Shown: positions 9,745 to 19,486 of the stretch, piece by piece
Layout: every line of letters begins with the position of its first letter
Numbering within the stretch: position 1 is the stretch's first letter
NCBI RefSeq assembly: GCF_003026355.1
Contig: NZ_PYON01000012.1
Coordinates: 1 to 64,000 of the forward strand
DNA from: Photobacterium kishitanii
GTDB lineage: Bacteria; Pseudomonadota; Gammaproteobacteria; Enterobacterales; Vibrionaceae
Reading direction: 5' to 3'
Length of the DNA: 64,000 nt
Position numbers and translations under genes: made by a program
The notes under the pieces: model-generated
Databases searched by the model: none
The model's input: only the letters and a program-made list of their open reading frames with translations
What the model was told of the DNA's origin: nothing

Positions 9745-10359
9745 ATGATTAATTCTCGTTCTGCAAATAGCGTTATTGTGCTCGACTTTGAAACCACAGG
9801 CCTTTCACCAGCACAAGGTGATCGCGCGATAGAAATTGGTGCGGTAAAACTTGAAGATGGTCATGTTGTAGCACATTTCCAACAACTGATGAACCCAGGC
9901 TTTCGTATCAGTAGTTTTATCGAAAACTATACTGGCATCAATAATAATATGCTTCGCACAGCCCCTTGTTGTGAAGACGTTATGGCCGAATTTGCTGATT
10001 TTATTGGTGATGCTAATCTTGTCGCTCACAATGCATCTTTTGATCAGCGTTTTCTTGATGCTGAACTTAAATTGATAGGCCGAAAATATAGCGATCAGTT
10101 TGCATGTTCAATGCTTATTGCTCGACGTTTATATCAACATGCTCCTAACCATAAACTTGGCACTTTAGTGGAATACAAACATATTCACCATGACGGCATA
10201 TTTCACCGAGCATTAGCGGACTCCGAAATGACAGCACGTTTATGGCTAGCAATGATTGATGATATGAAGCAGCAATATGGCATTAGCGATGTACCATTTT
10301 CATTAATGCAAAAATTTGCTAAAACACCTAAAGCGAATATCAATAAATTATTTAGTTAG
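9745..10359 (+). CDS. DnaQ-like 3'-5' exonuclease (DEDDh)
   Basis: A 204-residue exonuclease of the RNase T/DnaQ superfamily. Exo I is DFETTG near residue 15, Exo II is [10 protein letters not shown] near 95, and Exo III is HRALADSE, with the His and Asp of the DEDDh subtype. It lacks the C-terminal polymerase-binding region of full DnaQ. It probably trims DNA or RNA 3' ends with two metal ions; which substrate is not evident. It has its own promoter region, divergent from the PBP2 gene. Confidence 0.85.
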   Translation: MINSRSANSVIVLDFETTGLSPAQGDRAIEIGAVKLEDGHVVAHFQQLMNPGFRISSFIENYTGINNNMLRTAPCCEDVMAEFADFIGDANLVAHNASFDQRFLDAELKLIGRKYSDQFACSMLIARRLYQHAPNHKLGTLVEYKHIHHDGIFHRALADSEMTARLWLAMIDDMKQQYGISDVPFSLMQKFAKTPKANINKLFS

Positions 10360-10480
10360 TTTGGTTACAATAAAGCATCACTGTTATTAATGAGCCACTC
10401 TGGTATGCTGCATATCAATAATTTAGCGTAATCATAAAGCCCAAGTTATACACTTCGGCTATATTTACTGAGAGTGTAGT

Positions 10481-11527
10481 GTGCCAAACATTAATCAGCC
10501 TTCTTATGAAGTGCCATTGCCTACCGTTAAAATTGCCAGTTTTAACTTATTAAATTATCTTGAGCCGCCCATGGCTTATTATGATTTTCAGAATATTTAC
10601 ACTATTGAGCAATGGCATAAGAAACAAGCATGGATCACGCGCTTTCTCACTAAAAATCAACCTGATATTATTGGTTTTCAAGAAGTATTTAGTAGCGAAA
10701 GCCTACAAACATTACTTGAAAGTGCGGGGTATCCTTATTATGCCGTTGTTGACACGCCAACGATTATTGATGATTTCATCTATCGAAGTCCTGTCGTCGC
10801 TATAGCATCCAAATTTCCTATCGTTGAAATAGCATCAGTCTCTGCAGATCAACAAGCAGCCTCATTATTAGGTTTATCTGAATTTCATTTTAGCCGTCAA
10901 CCATTACGCGCCACTATTGATATTCCACATATTGGTTTAACTGATTGCTATGTAACGCATTTTAAATCAAAACGTTCATTATTTGATGATCCACTTCCCG
11001 ATACTATCGTTCCGTCAGAGACAGCATTATCTCGTTTTGCAGGCCAACGTTTAGGCAGTTGGGGATCGGCGATGCTACGTGGTACAGAAGCTAATTTATT
11101 ATTATTGGCAATTCTAAAACAACGGGAATCAAGCACGCGCCCTATGTTACTAATGGGGGATTTCAATGATGAACTCTCAAGCTCATGCTTAGAACAACTG
11201 ATAGCAGGAAATGTTTTTGGAATGTCAGACAGTGATATTAAGCGTTTAATTGGCTATTACCGTCTTTATGATAGTTGGGATTTATTTACCCAAAATACCG
11301 AACAAGTGTCATTGCTTCGCTCACCTACTCATTATTTTGGTAGTAAAACCTCTGTACTCGATTATATTTTATTATCACAAGAGTTTAATGCCCAATACCT
11401 AGGTTCATTGTTTGAAGTCAGTGATTATCATACCGAAGATAAGCATTTAGTTAACAGTAGTTTTGACGAAGATGGTTACAGTACCGATCATGCAATCCCA
11501 TGTGTGACATTATCACTAAGAAACTAA
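10481..11527 (+). CDS. Endonuclease/exonuclease/phosphatase family protein
   Basis: A 348-residue protein of the EEP (DNase I-like) superfamily. Markers in order are IASFNLLNY (metal-site Asn), GFQEVF (metal-binding Glu), CYVTHFKSKR, LLMGDFND (Asp/Asn) and a C-terminal YSTDHAIPC (catalytic His). No secretion signal is visible. It may act on nucleic acids or phosphodiester small molecules. The GTG start is followed directly by an in-frame EEP core and no early ATG is available. It lies downstream of the exonuclease gene with a spacer of about 120 bases. Confidence 0.85.
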   Translation: MPNINQPSYEVPLPTVKIASFNLLNYLEPPMAYYDFQNIYTIEQWHKKQAWITRFLTKNQPDIIGFQEVFSSESLQTLLESAGYPYYAVVDTPTIIDDFIYRSPVVAIASKFPIVEIASVSADQQAASLLGLSEFHFSRQPLRATIDIPHIGLTDCYVTHFKSKRSLFDDPLPDTIVPSETALSRFAGQRLGSWGSAMLRGTEANLLLLAILKQRESSTRPMLLMGDFNDELSSSCLEQLIAGNVFGMSDSDIKRLIGYYRLYDSWDLFTQNTEQVSLLRSPTHYFGSKTSVLDYILLSQEFNAQYLGSLFEVSDYHTEDKHLVNSSFDEDGYSTDHAIPCVTLSLRN

Positions 11528-11549
11528 TCACAAAAATTTTAGTAAAAAA

Positions 11550-11590
11550 AACCAGCGCTAATGAACAATCATCATACGCTGGTTATTTAT
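11550..11590. terminator. Terminator shared by the EEP gene and rhlE
   Basis: An 8-bp GC-rich stem (AACCAGCG at 11550-11557, CGCTGGTT at 11577-11584) flanked by eight A residues on the left. It reads as a strong U-tailed terminator for the minus-strand rhlE and a weaker one for the plus-strand gene. Confidence 0.75.
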
Positions 11591-11636
11591 CAAACAGGTT
11601 TATTAAGTCTGCTTACATAAAGCTACAATCGCAACT

Positions 11637-13091
11637 TTAATTTACTGCTGCAGCAGCAGGCTTACGATTACGCTGAGGAGCACTACGACGGCCATCGGCC
11701 TTCGGCTTTTCATCATTGTAACGGCGAGACGGCTTACCGTCCGTTGCTTTAGGCTTTGCATCAGTAGGACGAGGCTTGCGTGCAGGCTTAGCACCTTCCG
11801 CGCGTGGAGCATCATCACTACGTGCTGTTGGTTTACGACGAGTCGTTGGCTTACCATTAGAACGTGGACGCTTTTCACCATTAGCTGTAAATGATTGCGG
11901 TTTCTTAGGCTTTTTAGCCACTAATGGACGCGTATCTAGCTTCGACGCTGGTAGCTTAATCGATGGTTCAAAACCTTCAACGATTTCACGCTCTAAGATT
12001 TGCTTAGTCATACGTTCAATCGCAATTAGATCACCAAATTCATCAGCACAAACTAATGAAATCGCTTCACCCACACATCCAGCACGACCGGTACGTCCGA
12101 TACGGTGCACGTAATCTTCAGCAACATGCGGTAATTCAAAGTTAACCACTTGCGGTAATTGTTCAATATCTAAACCACGCGCTGCAATATCCGTTGCAAC
12201 AAGTACACGAACTTCGCCTGATTTAAAATTAGCAAGCGCTTTTGTACGTGCGCCTTGGCTCTTATTACCGTGAATCGCAGCCGCTGAAATACCACGGCTT
12301 TCTAAGTGAGTCGCTAATCGGTTAGCACCATGTTTAGTTTTAGTAAACACTAACACTTGCTTCCAATTACGCTCATTTAACAGTTTTGTTAATAAATTTG
12401 CTTTTTTCTTTTGATCAACAGGGAAAATCCACTGTTTAACCGTCGGTGCAGTTTGGTTGCGTGGATTAACATCAATCTCTACAGGATTATTAACTAAGCC
12501 TTTAGCAAGCGCACGAATGTCATCAGAGAACGTCGCTGAAAATAGTAAATTTTGGCGCTGCTTTGGTAATAACGCTAAAATTTTACGAATATCACGAATA
12601 AAGCCCATATCTAACATACGGTCAGCTTCATCCAACACTAAAATTTCAACATCACGGAATTTAACCGCATTCTGGCTGTGTAAATCCATCAAACGACCAG
12701 GCGTGGCAACTAAAACATCAGCACCTTGACGTAAACGAACCATTTGTGGATTGGCTTTCACACCACCAAATACAACTGCTGAATTAATTGGCAAATTTTT
12801 GCTATATTTTGCAACATTCTCACCAACTTGAGCTGCAAGCTCACGCGTAGGAGTTAAGATAAGTGCACGAATATGATTTGAACGAGCAGGTCGGCCACCA
12901 GATAATTTTTCTAGTAGCGGCAATGTAAAACCTGCTGTTTTGCCTGTACCCGTTTGTGCCGCCGCCATGACATCCTTGCCTTCCAGAATAGCCGGAATTG
13001 CTTGCGCTTGAATTGGGGATGGTTTTTCGTAGCCTTGCTTAGCAACGGCTTCAAGAATTGGGGCGGATAGGCCTAAAGAGGCAAAACTCAT
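11637..13091 (-). CDS. rhlE: ATP-dependent RNA helicase RhlE
   Basis: A DEAD-box helicase of about 484 residues. The start MSFASLGLS matches E. coli RhlE and is preceded by AGAGAG; an upstream in-frame ATG at 13142 lies inside the structured leader. Motifs are the Q motif ([10 protein letters not shown]), Walker [36 protein letters not shown] and [10 protein letters not shown]. The C-terminal tail of about 110 residues is Lys/Arg/Pro/Ala-rich and low in complexity, as in RhlE proteins that bind structured RNA during ribosome maturation and RNA decay. It is monocistronic with a hairpin-forming leader (13129-13162). Confidence 0.93.
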   Translation of the reverse strand: MSFASLGLSAPILEAVAKQGYEKPSPIQAQAIPAILEGKDVMAAAQTGTGKTAGFTLPLLEKLSGGRPARSNHIRALILTPTRELAAQVGENVAKYSKNLPINSAVVFGGVKANPQMVRLRQGADVLVATPGRLMDLHSQNAVKFRDVEILVLDEADRMLDMGFIRDIRKILALLPKQRQNLLFSATFSDDIRALAKGLVNNPVEIDVNPRNQTAPTVKQWIFPVDQKKKANLLTKLLNERNWKQVLVFTKTKHGANRLATHLESRGISAAAIHGNKSQGARTKALANFKSGEVRVLVATDIAARGLDIEQLPQVVNFELPHVAEDYVHRIGRTGRAGCVGEAISLVCADEFGDLIAIERMTKQILEREIVEGFEPSIKLPASKLDTRPLVAKKPKKPQSFTANGEKRPRSNGKPTTRRKPTARSDDAPRAEGAKPARKPRPTDAKPKATDGKPSRRYNDEKPKADGRRSAPQRNRKPAAAAVN

Positions 13092-13128
13092 AGCATCTCT
13101 CTTGTATAAATTAAACGCATAATAGCGT

Positions 13129-13162
13129 AGTAGATTGCTCATCTACTGATAAGCAGGCAATC
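13129..13162 (-). promoter_or_regulatory. Structured 5' leader of rhlE with two competing hairpins
   Basis: Two inverted repeats overlap. AGTAGAT (13129-13135) pairs with ATCTACT (13141-13147) across a 5-base loop. GATTGC (13133-13138) pairs with GCAATC (13157-13162). They share bases 13133-13135 and so exclude each other. They lie about 40-70 bases upstream of the rhlE start. Function is inferred. Confidence 0.4.
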
Positions 13163-13257
13163 GTCCTATAAATATTCATAGGCATGATGCGAAAAAACAG
13201 AAAAACGACCAAAATCATATTTCTGTTTAAGATATAAAGTGGATATTTTTTTTACTA

Positions 13258-13461
13258 TTATTTAGCGTCAGACTCAGTCTCAACGTCGGTAATAGCATCA
13301 GATACAACATCTGTAGTCTCAGCAACCAGTGCGGCTTCTGCATCAAGCTTGGCACGTTCTGCTTTAGAAATATAACGAGGCTTAGTGCTTTTATTAAGCT
13401 TAGCATTCGCCTTCTTCATTCTCTTTTTTAGCGTTTCGTTAATTTTTTTCTTTCTATTCAT
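13258..13461 (-). CDS. DUF2986-like small basic protein
   Basis: A 67-residue protein with a very basic N-terminal half (MNRKKKINETLKKRMKKANAK, then KPRYISKAERAKL) and an acidic Asp/Glu/Thr-rich tail. The N-terminal half matches my memory of the DUF2986 family of small gammaproteobacterial proteins of unknown function. No cysteines and no membrane segment. Given its charge, binding to nucleic acid or the ribosome is plausible but unproven. It lies upstream of rhlE on the same strand, separated by about 165 bases. Confidence 0.75.
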   Translation of the reverse strand: MNRKKKINETLKKRMKKANAKLNKSTKPRYISKAERAKLDAEAALVAETTDVVSDAITDVETESDAK

Positions 13462-13646
13462 AATCGTGTCAGTTGATATTTTGAGCCATTTTTAAACAGG
13501 GGGCTGATTGTAATCATTCGCAGCTGAATAACAAGCATTATCCTCATAATGCAATTATAAAAGCCCAATTATCATCTACAACACAATCAAACATAACTAA
13601 TTCGACTATTACTAATAACATCAAATTCATTATTAAGGTATATACA

Positions 13647-14264
13647 ATGGCCGAACGACAAACTGTAACTGTATTACTTTTTGAGCAATTTGAACTTCTT
13701 GATGCATTAGGCCCGCTAAATATGTTTGGTTTATTACCCGAACATTATCAATTACAAATTATCACGATAGACGGTCAACACGTTACAAGCACTCAAGGAA
13801 TAAGTCTTCAACCCATGCTAAGTTTCAATGACACAATTTCGCCTGGTATTTTGATTGTTCCTGGTGGTGTTGGCGTTAGGTTTGCCACTCACAATGAAAC
13901 AATTTTAACATGGTTAAAAAAAGTAGCACCGCAACAAAATATTATATGCTCTACTTCTACAGGTGCGGCTTTACTTGCCAACGCTGGCCTACTTAGCAAT
14001 GGCAAAGCAACGACGATGCAAAAACATCTTGACTGGGTAAGCCAATTCGGTCGCGACATTCAATGGCAAACCTCTGCTCGCTGGGTGCATAGTAACAACA
14101 TATTTACAGCATCAGGTTGCTCTGCAAGTATTGACATGTCGCTTGCCATTATTGGTCATCAACACGGTGATGCTATCGCTCGTCGTATTGCAGCTGACAC
14201 TGAATACTTATGGTTAAATGATCCTAATGATGATCCTTTTGCACCATTGCATTTAATAAAATAA
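13647..14264 (+). CDS. DJ-1/PfpI family protein (nucleophile Cys replaced by Ser)
   Basis: A 205-residue protein with a class-I glutamine amidotransferase-like DJ-1/PfpI fold. It opens with VTVLLFEQFELLDALGPLNMF, which carries the family's conserved acidic residue. LIVPGGVGVR and the elbow STSTGAALLANAGLL follow. In relatives the elbow usually reads CTGA; here the corresponding codon (13956-13958) is TCT, giving STGA. The closing segment TASGCSASIDMSLAII is typical. Without the nucleophilic cysteine, hydrolase or glyoxalase activity is doubtful and a binding role is possible. Monocistronic. Confidence 0.8.
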   Translation: MAERQTVTVLLFEQFELLDALGPLNMFGLLPEHYQLQIITIDGQHVTSTQGISLQPMLSFNDTISPGILIVPGGVGVRFATHNETILTWLKKVAPQQNIICSTSTGAALLANAGLLSNGKATTMQKHLDWVSQFGRDIQWQTSARWVHSNNIFTASGCSASIDMSLAIIGHQHGDAIARRIAADTEYLWLNDPNDDPFAPLHLIK

Positions 14265-14284
14265 TTGAGCCAATATAAAGAACC

Positions 14285-14605
14285 CTACTCCCACATCACA
14301 TAACTTTTTGCTGCGATAGCCGACTTGAGCAAGTCAATCAAAGGCACTGCACGAACAGCAATACCAATTTCTGGTTCTTTTTCATCCTCATCATCAATAG
14401 CTTGTTGCTTGTCTTGATGAGAAATTTGCTGTTGTTGTGCTAATTCTATATTTTTTTCTAAATTCACAAGGGCACGAGCAACATCTTCAGCTCTTATTGC
14501 TCCAGGTACCTTGGTGGTAAACCCCATCATGGTAATTAATGACTGAGCCATATCACCAAACATAGTTATATTGCCATGATCTTTACTACTGAATGTTACT
14601 AACAT
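14285..14605 (-). CDS. DUF1840-like protein
   Basis: A protein of about 106 residues matching the DUF1840 pattern: MLVTFSSK, ITMFGDMAQSLITMMG, VPGAIRAEDVARAL. Then come a Gln-rich stretch and a C-terminal segment ending in VMWE. The family is widespread in proteobacteria and its function is unknown. The ATG at 14605 is chosen because GGAG lies directly upstream and the family begins at this Met; an in-frame TTG four codons earlier would bury that signal. It converges on the DJ-1 gene with a 20-base gap. Confidence 0.8.
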   Translation of the reverse strand: MLVTFSSKDHGNITMFGDMAQSLITMMGFTTKVPGAIRAEDVARALVNLEKNIELAQQQQISHQDKQQAIDDEDEKEPEIGIAVRAVPLIDLLKSAIAAKSYVMWE

Positions 14606-14795
14606 CACTATCTCCAATCTTTTAATATTGACTTACCATTTACATATTTAACCACACAACCACTTTTCATTACATTAATATCGCATTACATCAATAATTA
14701 TGCATAAACAGCAATATATATTAAGCACACCCTTGTATATGAAAATGATACTGGTACAATTAAATCATTGTCTAGGTAAATGTAACATTCTTATA

Positions 14796-16218
14796 ATGAA
14801 CATCTTGAGTAATTTTTCTCTTCTTTTATTATGTATAATTACAGGCTGTGATAAAGATAGTCATATTGATTACTCTTCATTTAACATTAAACCAGAAATT
14901 ATTTCATCCCAAGAGCAACAAGGATTCATTATTACGGATACCTGCAGCCCTTTTAACATACCATTAGATTTCACAAATCTTAAAAATTCATCTAGAACAT
15001 TAATTAACTCTGATTGGTTATCTAATCCACATTATCTTGAAGACATTAACAATCTAATTTATCTATTCAATCAGGCCCATATTAGTGATTCTGATGTTTT
15101 TATTAACTCACTGAATAATAGTGCCTTAATATATAAAAACAACATGATTGAAGTGAATAATTTGAAAAGAAAACTTCAAACAGATATCAACAATAAGCTA
15201 AATTATTACCAACAAGCAATAGCATCAATAACTACGCGCTTATCAATTATGAAAATGGATGAAAAACAACATATTGAAAATGTTGCGATGATAAAAAGTG
15301 CTATAAAAGAAAAGCAAAATTATTATACGAAACTGCGTCGAAATCTAACAGATGATCTAAGTAAACTTCAGTTAAATGATAGCCTTATCTTCGACCTAAT
15401 TTCGGAGATCAAGTTTAAATATAAAGCACATAGTACCGTTAATTGTTCAAAATACTTAGGATCTTACCAACAGGTTACTTTTCCATCGACCCATGCTTGT
15501 ATTTATTACAATAATGCAGAATTAATTGCCAAAGTACCAACAACAAGTGAACACCATTTTCGATAAACATGTTCCAAATTTATGGGATACAATGCTGCAA
15601 CTCAATGGGTATTTTGCATCTAATTATAATAAGCAAGTTTTCGATAGTTATTTACAAAAAGATTTAGTCATAGCAACTAATAACTTGGCGATAAAACGCA
15701 CTCTTAATGACGAAAAGCAACCTTGCAATACTATTGATACGCAACTAAAAACACTTGAAAGATTAAATGCTGCGATGACAAATGATATTAATAAATTATT
15801 ACTTGATGATAATAATGAAATTAACATCTCATCACCTGAATTTTATACAAAACTAACGCCATTATTAATAAACGGAAAAGTAAAAGACCCTATTATTAAT
15901 TTCTCATTACTTTATAACAATAGAGTTTTAATTAAAAACTTCACAAAAGAATACGCCACAAAAATACTTAACGAATATCCTAAGTCACTCACTTTTGTTG
16001 TCGCTGATAATGGTACATTCACCCTCCCTAAAATACGAGCAAAACACTATAAAGTAGTTATTGATATAAAAGAAAATTGCAGTATCGTTTATGATGGTCG
16101 TAATATTTTAGTTCCTCCAACCGCTTTTACTAAAAATACACCACATACAACATCAGTAAAATATAATCTTGACCAAATCATCAGCCAACAATTATTTAAT
16201 CAATGGTTTAACACTTAA
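14796..16218 (+). pseudogene. Lipoprotein-like gene, apparently frameshifted
   Basis: Two abutting frames read as one broken gene. The first (14796-15566) begins MNILSNFSLLLLCIITGC, a lipoprotein signal with lipobox ITGC, and continues with a helical, coiled-coil-prone region (roughly residues 90-200). The second (opening at 15526 directly after a TAA, closing at 16218) has no signal peptide or ribosome-binding site of its own and a similar Asn/Lys/Thr-rich, AT-rich composition. They overlap by only 40 bases in different frames. The simplest reading is one indel in 15526-15563 within a protein of about 480 residues. Two overlapping genes cannot be excluded. No family is recognised. Confidence 0.5.
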
Positions 16219-16230
16219 TTCAACTATTAA

Positions 16231-16725
16231 TTAAAAACCTAAACTTTGAGCTACTTTCATCCATTCTCTAGCTATATTGGCATCATTGTTTGTATTAGGC
16301 ATCATTTCAGTAATATGTACGATAGTAGCTTGATTACCACGACAGCTCGAATCATAATTAGCTATAAAAGTATAAAAAAGCGGTTGCCTCGTATCAGAAA
16401 GAGCACACCAATTTTTGGTTAAAATTCCTCCCCTTTCTAAACACACATGATTAATAAAATGTTGATACTTGCTCATTATCGATAACTGATCATCATTGCA
16501 CCAAATTTGCTGATAATCCATATAACCTAATGTGGGGTGATACACAATATTTTGCTCAGGCTGTAAAACTTTTGTTTGATGATCAATGTATGCTTGTGTT
16601 GATGTAATCACACTTGATGATGCTGAATTTATATCGTAAGCATAAGCAAAATTAAAACACACACTAGATAGAAAACTAAACACTAGCATGCTATGTACCA
16701 TTAATTTCCATTTTAGGCTACGCAT
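16231..16725 (-). CDS. Secreted hypothetical protein
   Basis: About 164 residues with a Sec signal peptide (MRSLKWKLMVHSMLVFSFLSSV, then FNFAYA). The mature part has four or more Cys residues (IWCND, HVCLER, NWCALS, SSCRG), suggesting periplasmic disulfides. The family is not recognised. The start at 16725 is set by AAGGAG seven bases upstream; the in-frame codon seven residues earlier overlaps that site. It converges on the broken lipoprotein gene with a 12-base gap. Confidence 0.7.
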   Translation of the reverse strand: MRSLKWKLMVHSMLVFSFLSSVCFNFAYAYDINSASSSVITSTQAYIDHQTKVLQPEQNIVYHPTLGYMDYQQIWCNDDQLSIMSKYQHFINHVCLERGGILTKNWCALSDTRQPLFYTFIANYDSSCRGNQATIVHITEMMPNTNNDANIAREWMKVAQSLGF

Positions 16726-16978
16726 CACCTTCTCCTTAACCAACAATCAAAGACAATTAACACTGTCTTAAATAAACACAAAGTTACTCAACCAATTATT
16801 AACAAATTAATCAAAAAATAATAGCATCCTTAGTAAATAATAATAACGAATAGTGTCCTATTTACTATACATCTTTGATTATTTATTTCCATAGCTACGG
16901 CAATAGTAAGTACACTTATATAAGTAACTATTTCTTTTCATGATATTACTTATTGGGTATAAACCCATTGGAGTCATT

Positions 16979-17161
16979 ATGAATAAAAAAACGCTCATTG
17001 CTGACACTCATGATATTTTTGAGGCTTTTATTATTAATGGATTACATCATAATTATTGTATCTATTGTCAATTCCCCTTTAATGACCATTTAGTCAATCA
17101 ACATAACTATGGTGAACATTTTGATATCGAGTTTAATGATGGCTATAGATACCACCAATAA
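16979..17161 (+). CDS. Small hypothetical protein
   Basis: A 60-residue protein starting MNKKTLIADTHDIFEAF, with GGAG 5 bases upstream of the ATG. It has one CxxC pair (YCIYCQF) and five or more His residues in the second half, so metal binding is conceivable. It is followed at once by a strong terminator, which supports a real transcription unit. No family is recognised. Confidence 0.6.
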   Translation: MNKKTLIADTHDIFEAFIINGLHHNYCIYCQFPFNDHLVNQHNYGEHFDIEFNDGYRYHQ

Positions 17162-17162
17162 A

Positions 17163-17196
17163 AAAGCTCCTACTTATTATGGGTAGGAGCTTTCGT
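17163..17196. terminator. Bidirectional terminator
   Basis: An 11-bp perfect stem (AAAGCTCCTAC at 17163-17173, GTAGGAGCTTT at 17183-17193) lies between the small plus-strand gene and the end of aroG. Confidence 0.85.
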
Positions 17197-17234
17197 AATC
17201 TATTTACTTCATGACAATTTAAAGCATTAACCAA

Positions 17235-18287
17235 CTATTTTTGACGACGGATTCTGACATCACTAGCAAGTTGACGTAATACTTTATCAGTATCATCCCA
17301 ACCAATGCAGGCATCAGTAATACTTTGTCCATACACTGGTGTTTCACCATCAACAATATCTTGACGACCTTCAACTAAATGGCTTTCAATCATCACGCCA
17401 AAAATAGCATTATTACCATTAGCAATTTGTTGACCAACATCCGCAGATACCACTACCTGACGTTGATACTGCTTTGAACTATTAGCATGACTGAAATCAA
17501 TCATTAATTTATTACGCAAACCAGCGTCAACAAGCTGCTGCATAATTTTATTAACGTCATCAGCGCCATAATTTGGTGCTTTACCGCCACGTAATATAAT
17601 ATGACAATCTTCATTACCCGCGGTTGCAACAATCGCTGAATGACCATATTTAGTGACAGATAAGAAATGATGGGGCGCGCTAGCTGAGCCAATAGCATCT
17701 GTTGCAATTTTAATATTACCATCAGTACCATTTTTAAAGCCAACCGGACAAGAAAGCCCTGATGCAAGTTCACGGTGCACTTGTGATTCTGTCGTTCGAG
17801 CCCCAATCGCCCCCCAACTGATAAGATCACCCATATATTGAGGCGTGATCATATCTAAAAATTCACCTGCTGTTGGCAAACCTAAATCAGTAAGATCCGC
17901 TAATAGTTTTCGTCCGATACGTAAGCCATCATTAAGTTGAAAACTATTGTCCATATACGGGTCATTAATAAGTCCTTTCCAGCCAACGGTTGTACGTGGC
18001 TTTTCAAAGTAAACCCGCATTACAATTTCAAGATCGTCTTTCAACTCATCTCGTAATTGTTTTAGTTTCTTACCATACTCTAATGCAGCCACAGGATCAT
18101 GAATTGAACAAGGTCCAACAATTACCAATAAACGATCATCTTCATCATTTAAAATGCTATGAATAGATTGACGTGATTCATAAACAGTTTCGGCTGCTTT
18201 ATTCGACGCAGGGAATTTCTCTAACACAGCAATCGGTGGTAAAAGTTCTTTGATCTCATTAATTCGAACATCATCCGTCTTATGCAT
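17235..18287 (-). CDS. aroG: 3-deoxy-7-phosphoheptulonate (DAHP) synthase
   Basis: Class I DAHP synthase, first step of the shikimate pathway: phosphoenolpyruvate plus erythrose 4-phosphate gives DAHP. With the ATG at 18287 the protein is 350 residues, the exact length of E. coli AroG, and the N-terminus (DDVRINEIKELLPP) aligns with it. Signature segments include GPCSIHDP, RVYFEKPRTTVGWKG, GARTTESQVHRELASGL, PVGFKNGTDG and IDFSHANSSKQ. AGGG lies 9 bases from this ATG, a better fit than an ATG six bases upstream or one 54 bases upstream. Similarity favours the Phe-sensitive AroG isozyme, but feedback specificity cannot be proven by eye. It is divergent from the ABC operon. Confidence 0.92.
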   Translation of the reverse strand: MHKTDDVRINEIKELLPPIAVLEKFPASNKAAETVYESRQSIHSILNDEDDRLLVIVGPCSIHDPVAALEYGKKLKQLRDELKDDLEIVMRVYFEKPRTTVGWKGLINDPYMDNSFQLNDGLRIGRKLLADLTDLGLPTAGEFLDMITPQYMGDLISWGAIGARTTESQVHRELASGLSCPVGFKNGTDGNIKIATDAIGSASAPHHFLSVTKYGHSAIVATAGNEDCHIILRGGKAPNYGADDVNKIMQQLVDAGLRNKLMIDFSHANSSKQYQRQVVVSADVGQQIANGNNAIFGVMIESHLVEGRQDIVDGETPVYGQSITDACIGWDDTDKVLRQLASDVRIRRQK

Positions 18288-18738
18288 ACTCATATTCCCT
18301 ATAATTCCTTTTAATACATGGTGATTAGTCTGCAAAGACAAGTAACCATATAATCTTTAATCTGATACATTTACTTAACTTATCGTTTAAAAACTTAGAG
18401 TGCAAACTGTTATTTCATCAAAATCTGAATGAATCCTGACATTCAGTTATAAACATTGCGTTATTCTGCGTATAGCTAACAATATATGAACAGGAAATAT
18501 TAAAAACACGAAACAATCATTACACGAGAGAATAGAAAACCTGTAAAATATACTTATAAGAAATAATTACTCTAAAGGCTATAATGCTTTGAAAGGTATA
18601 CGTATGGTCAATATATTGTTAAAAATAATGTTGATAATGACCAATATATTATTTCGATAGTTATGTATTCTTTAATCATAAAAAAACATAAATAAAGAAA
18701 ATACAAAGATATGTCAATTACATTTAAGGGATACTACA
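18288..18738. other. Divergent intergenic region between aroG and the ABC operon
   Basis: About 450 AT-rich bases carrying both promoters. A repeated CAATATATT element (around 18609 and 18641) and flanking GGTCA/TGACC inverted pentamers (about 18606 and 18638) might form an operator for the transporter. No convincing TyrR box or leader peptide was found. Confidence 0.35.
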
Positions 18739-19476
18739 TTGTCTGAAAAAAATATAATCACATTTAATAACGTTGACAAATGGTATGGCCATTACCATGC
18801 ATTAAAAAATATTAATCTTTCTATTGCAAAAGGTGAAAGGCTAGTCATTTGTGGGCCATCAGGATCAGGAAAATCAACACTCATCCGTTGTATAAATGGT
18901 TTGGAAAAATATAATCATGGTGAAATCACCGTTGCTGGACATTCATTAAACAATAAAGAACTTCATGCAATACGAGGTCAAGTTGGCATGGTGTTTCAGC
19001 ATTTCAATTTATTTCCGCATATGACTGTTTTAGATAACCTTACATTAGCACCTCGTCGAGCATTAAAAATGTCAAAAGCTGATGCGGAACGTTTAGCTCG
19101 TAACTTTTTAGAACGGGTGCATATTGGTCATCAAGCCGATAAATTTCCAGGGCAACTTTCTGGAGGACAACAGCAACGAGTTGCAATCGCTCGTTCCTTA
19201 TGTATGAAACCTAATATTTTGCTCTTTGATGAGCCAACATCAGCACTTGATCCTGAAATGATCCGCGAAGTCCTTGATGTAATGAAAGAACTTGCAGATG
19301 ATGGCATAACAATGGTGTGTGTAACTCATGAAATGGGATTTGCACGACAAGTCGCTGATCGGGTTGTGTTTATGGATCAAGGTGAGATTGTTGAAATGGC
19401 AACCCCAGCGCAACTGTTTGATCACCCTCAGCACCAGCGTACACAACAGTTTCTCGAAAATATTCTTAGCTATTGA
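18739..19476 (+). CDS. Polar amino-acid ABC transporter, ATP-binding protein
   Basis: A 245-residue ATPase of the GlnQ/ArtP/HisP class. Walker A is GPSGSGKST, the Q loop is in [13 protein letters not shown], the signature is [15 protein letters not shown], Walker B is [12 protein letters not shown] and the H loop is VTHEMGFA. It powers the importer made by the next three genes. The start is TTG with AAGGG eight bases upstream; no suitable ATG exists nearby. It is first in a tight operon, with a 10-base gap to the first permease. Confidence 0.93.
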   Translation: MSEKNIITFNNVDKWYGHYHALKNINLSIAKGERLVICGPSGSGKSTLIRCINGLEKYNHGEITVAGHSLNNKELHAIRGQVGMVFQHFNLFPHMTVLDNLTLAPRRALKMSKADAERLARNFLERVHIGHQADKFPGQLSGGQQQRVAIARSLCMKPNILLFDEPTSALDPEMIREVLDVMKELADDGITMVCVTHEMGFARQVADRVVFMDQGEIVEMATPAQLFDHPQHQRTQQFLENILSY

Positions 19477-19486
19477 GATCAAAATA

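Noticed and set aside
18540-18570. Possible TyrR box (TGTAAA followed by a poor second half) upstream of the ABC operon, and a similar weak match upstream of aroG.
   Set aside because: Only one half-site matches the consensus; the second half agrees at about three of six positions, which is chance level.
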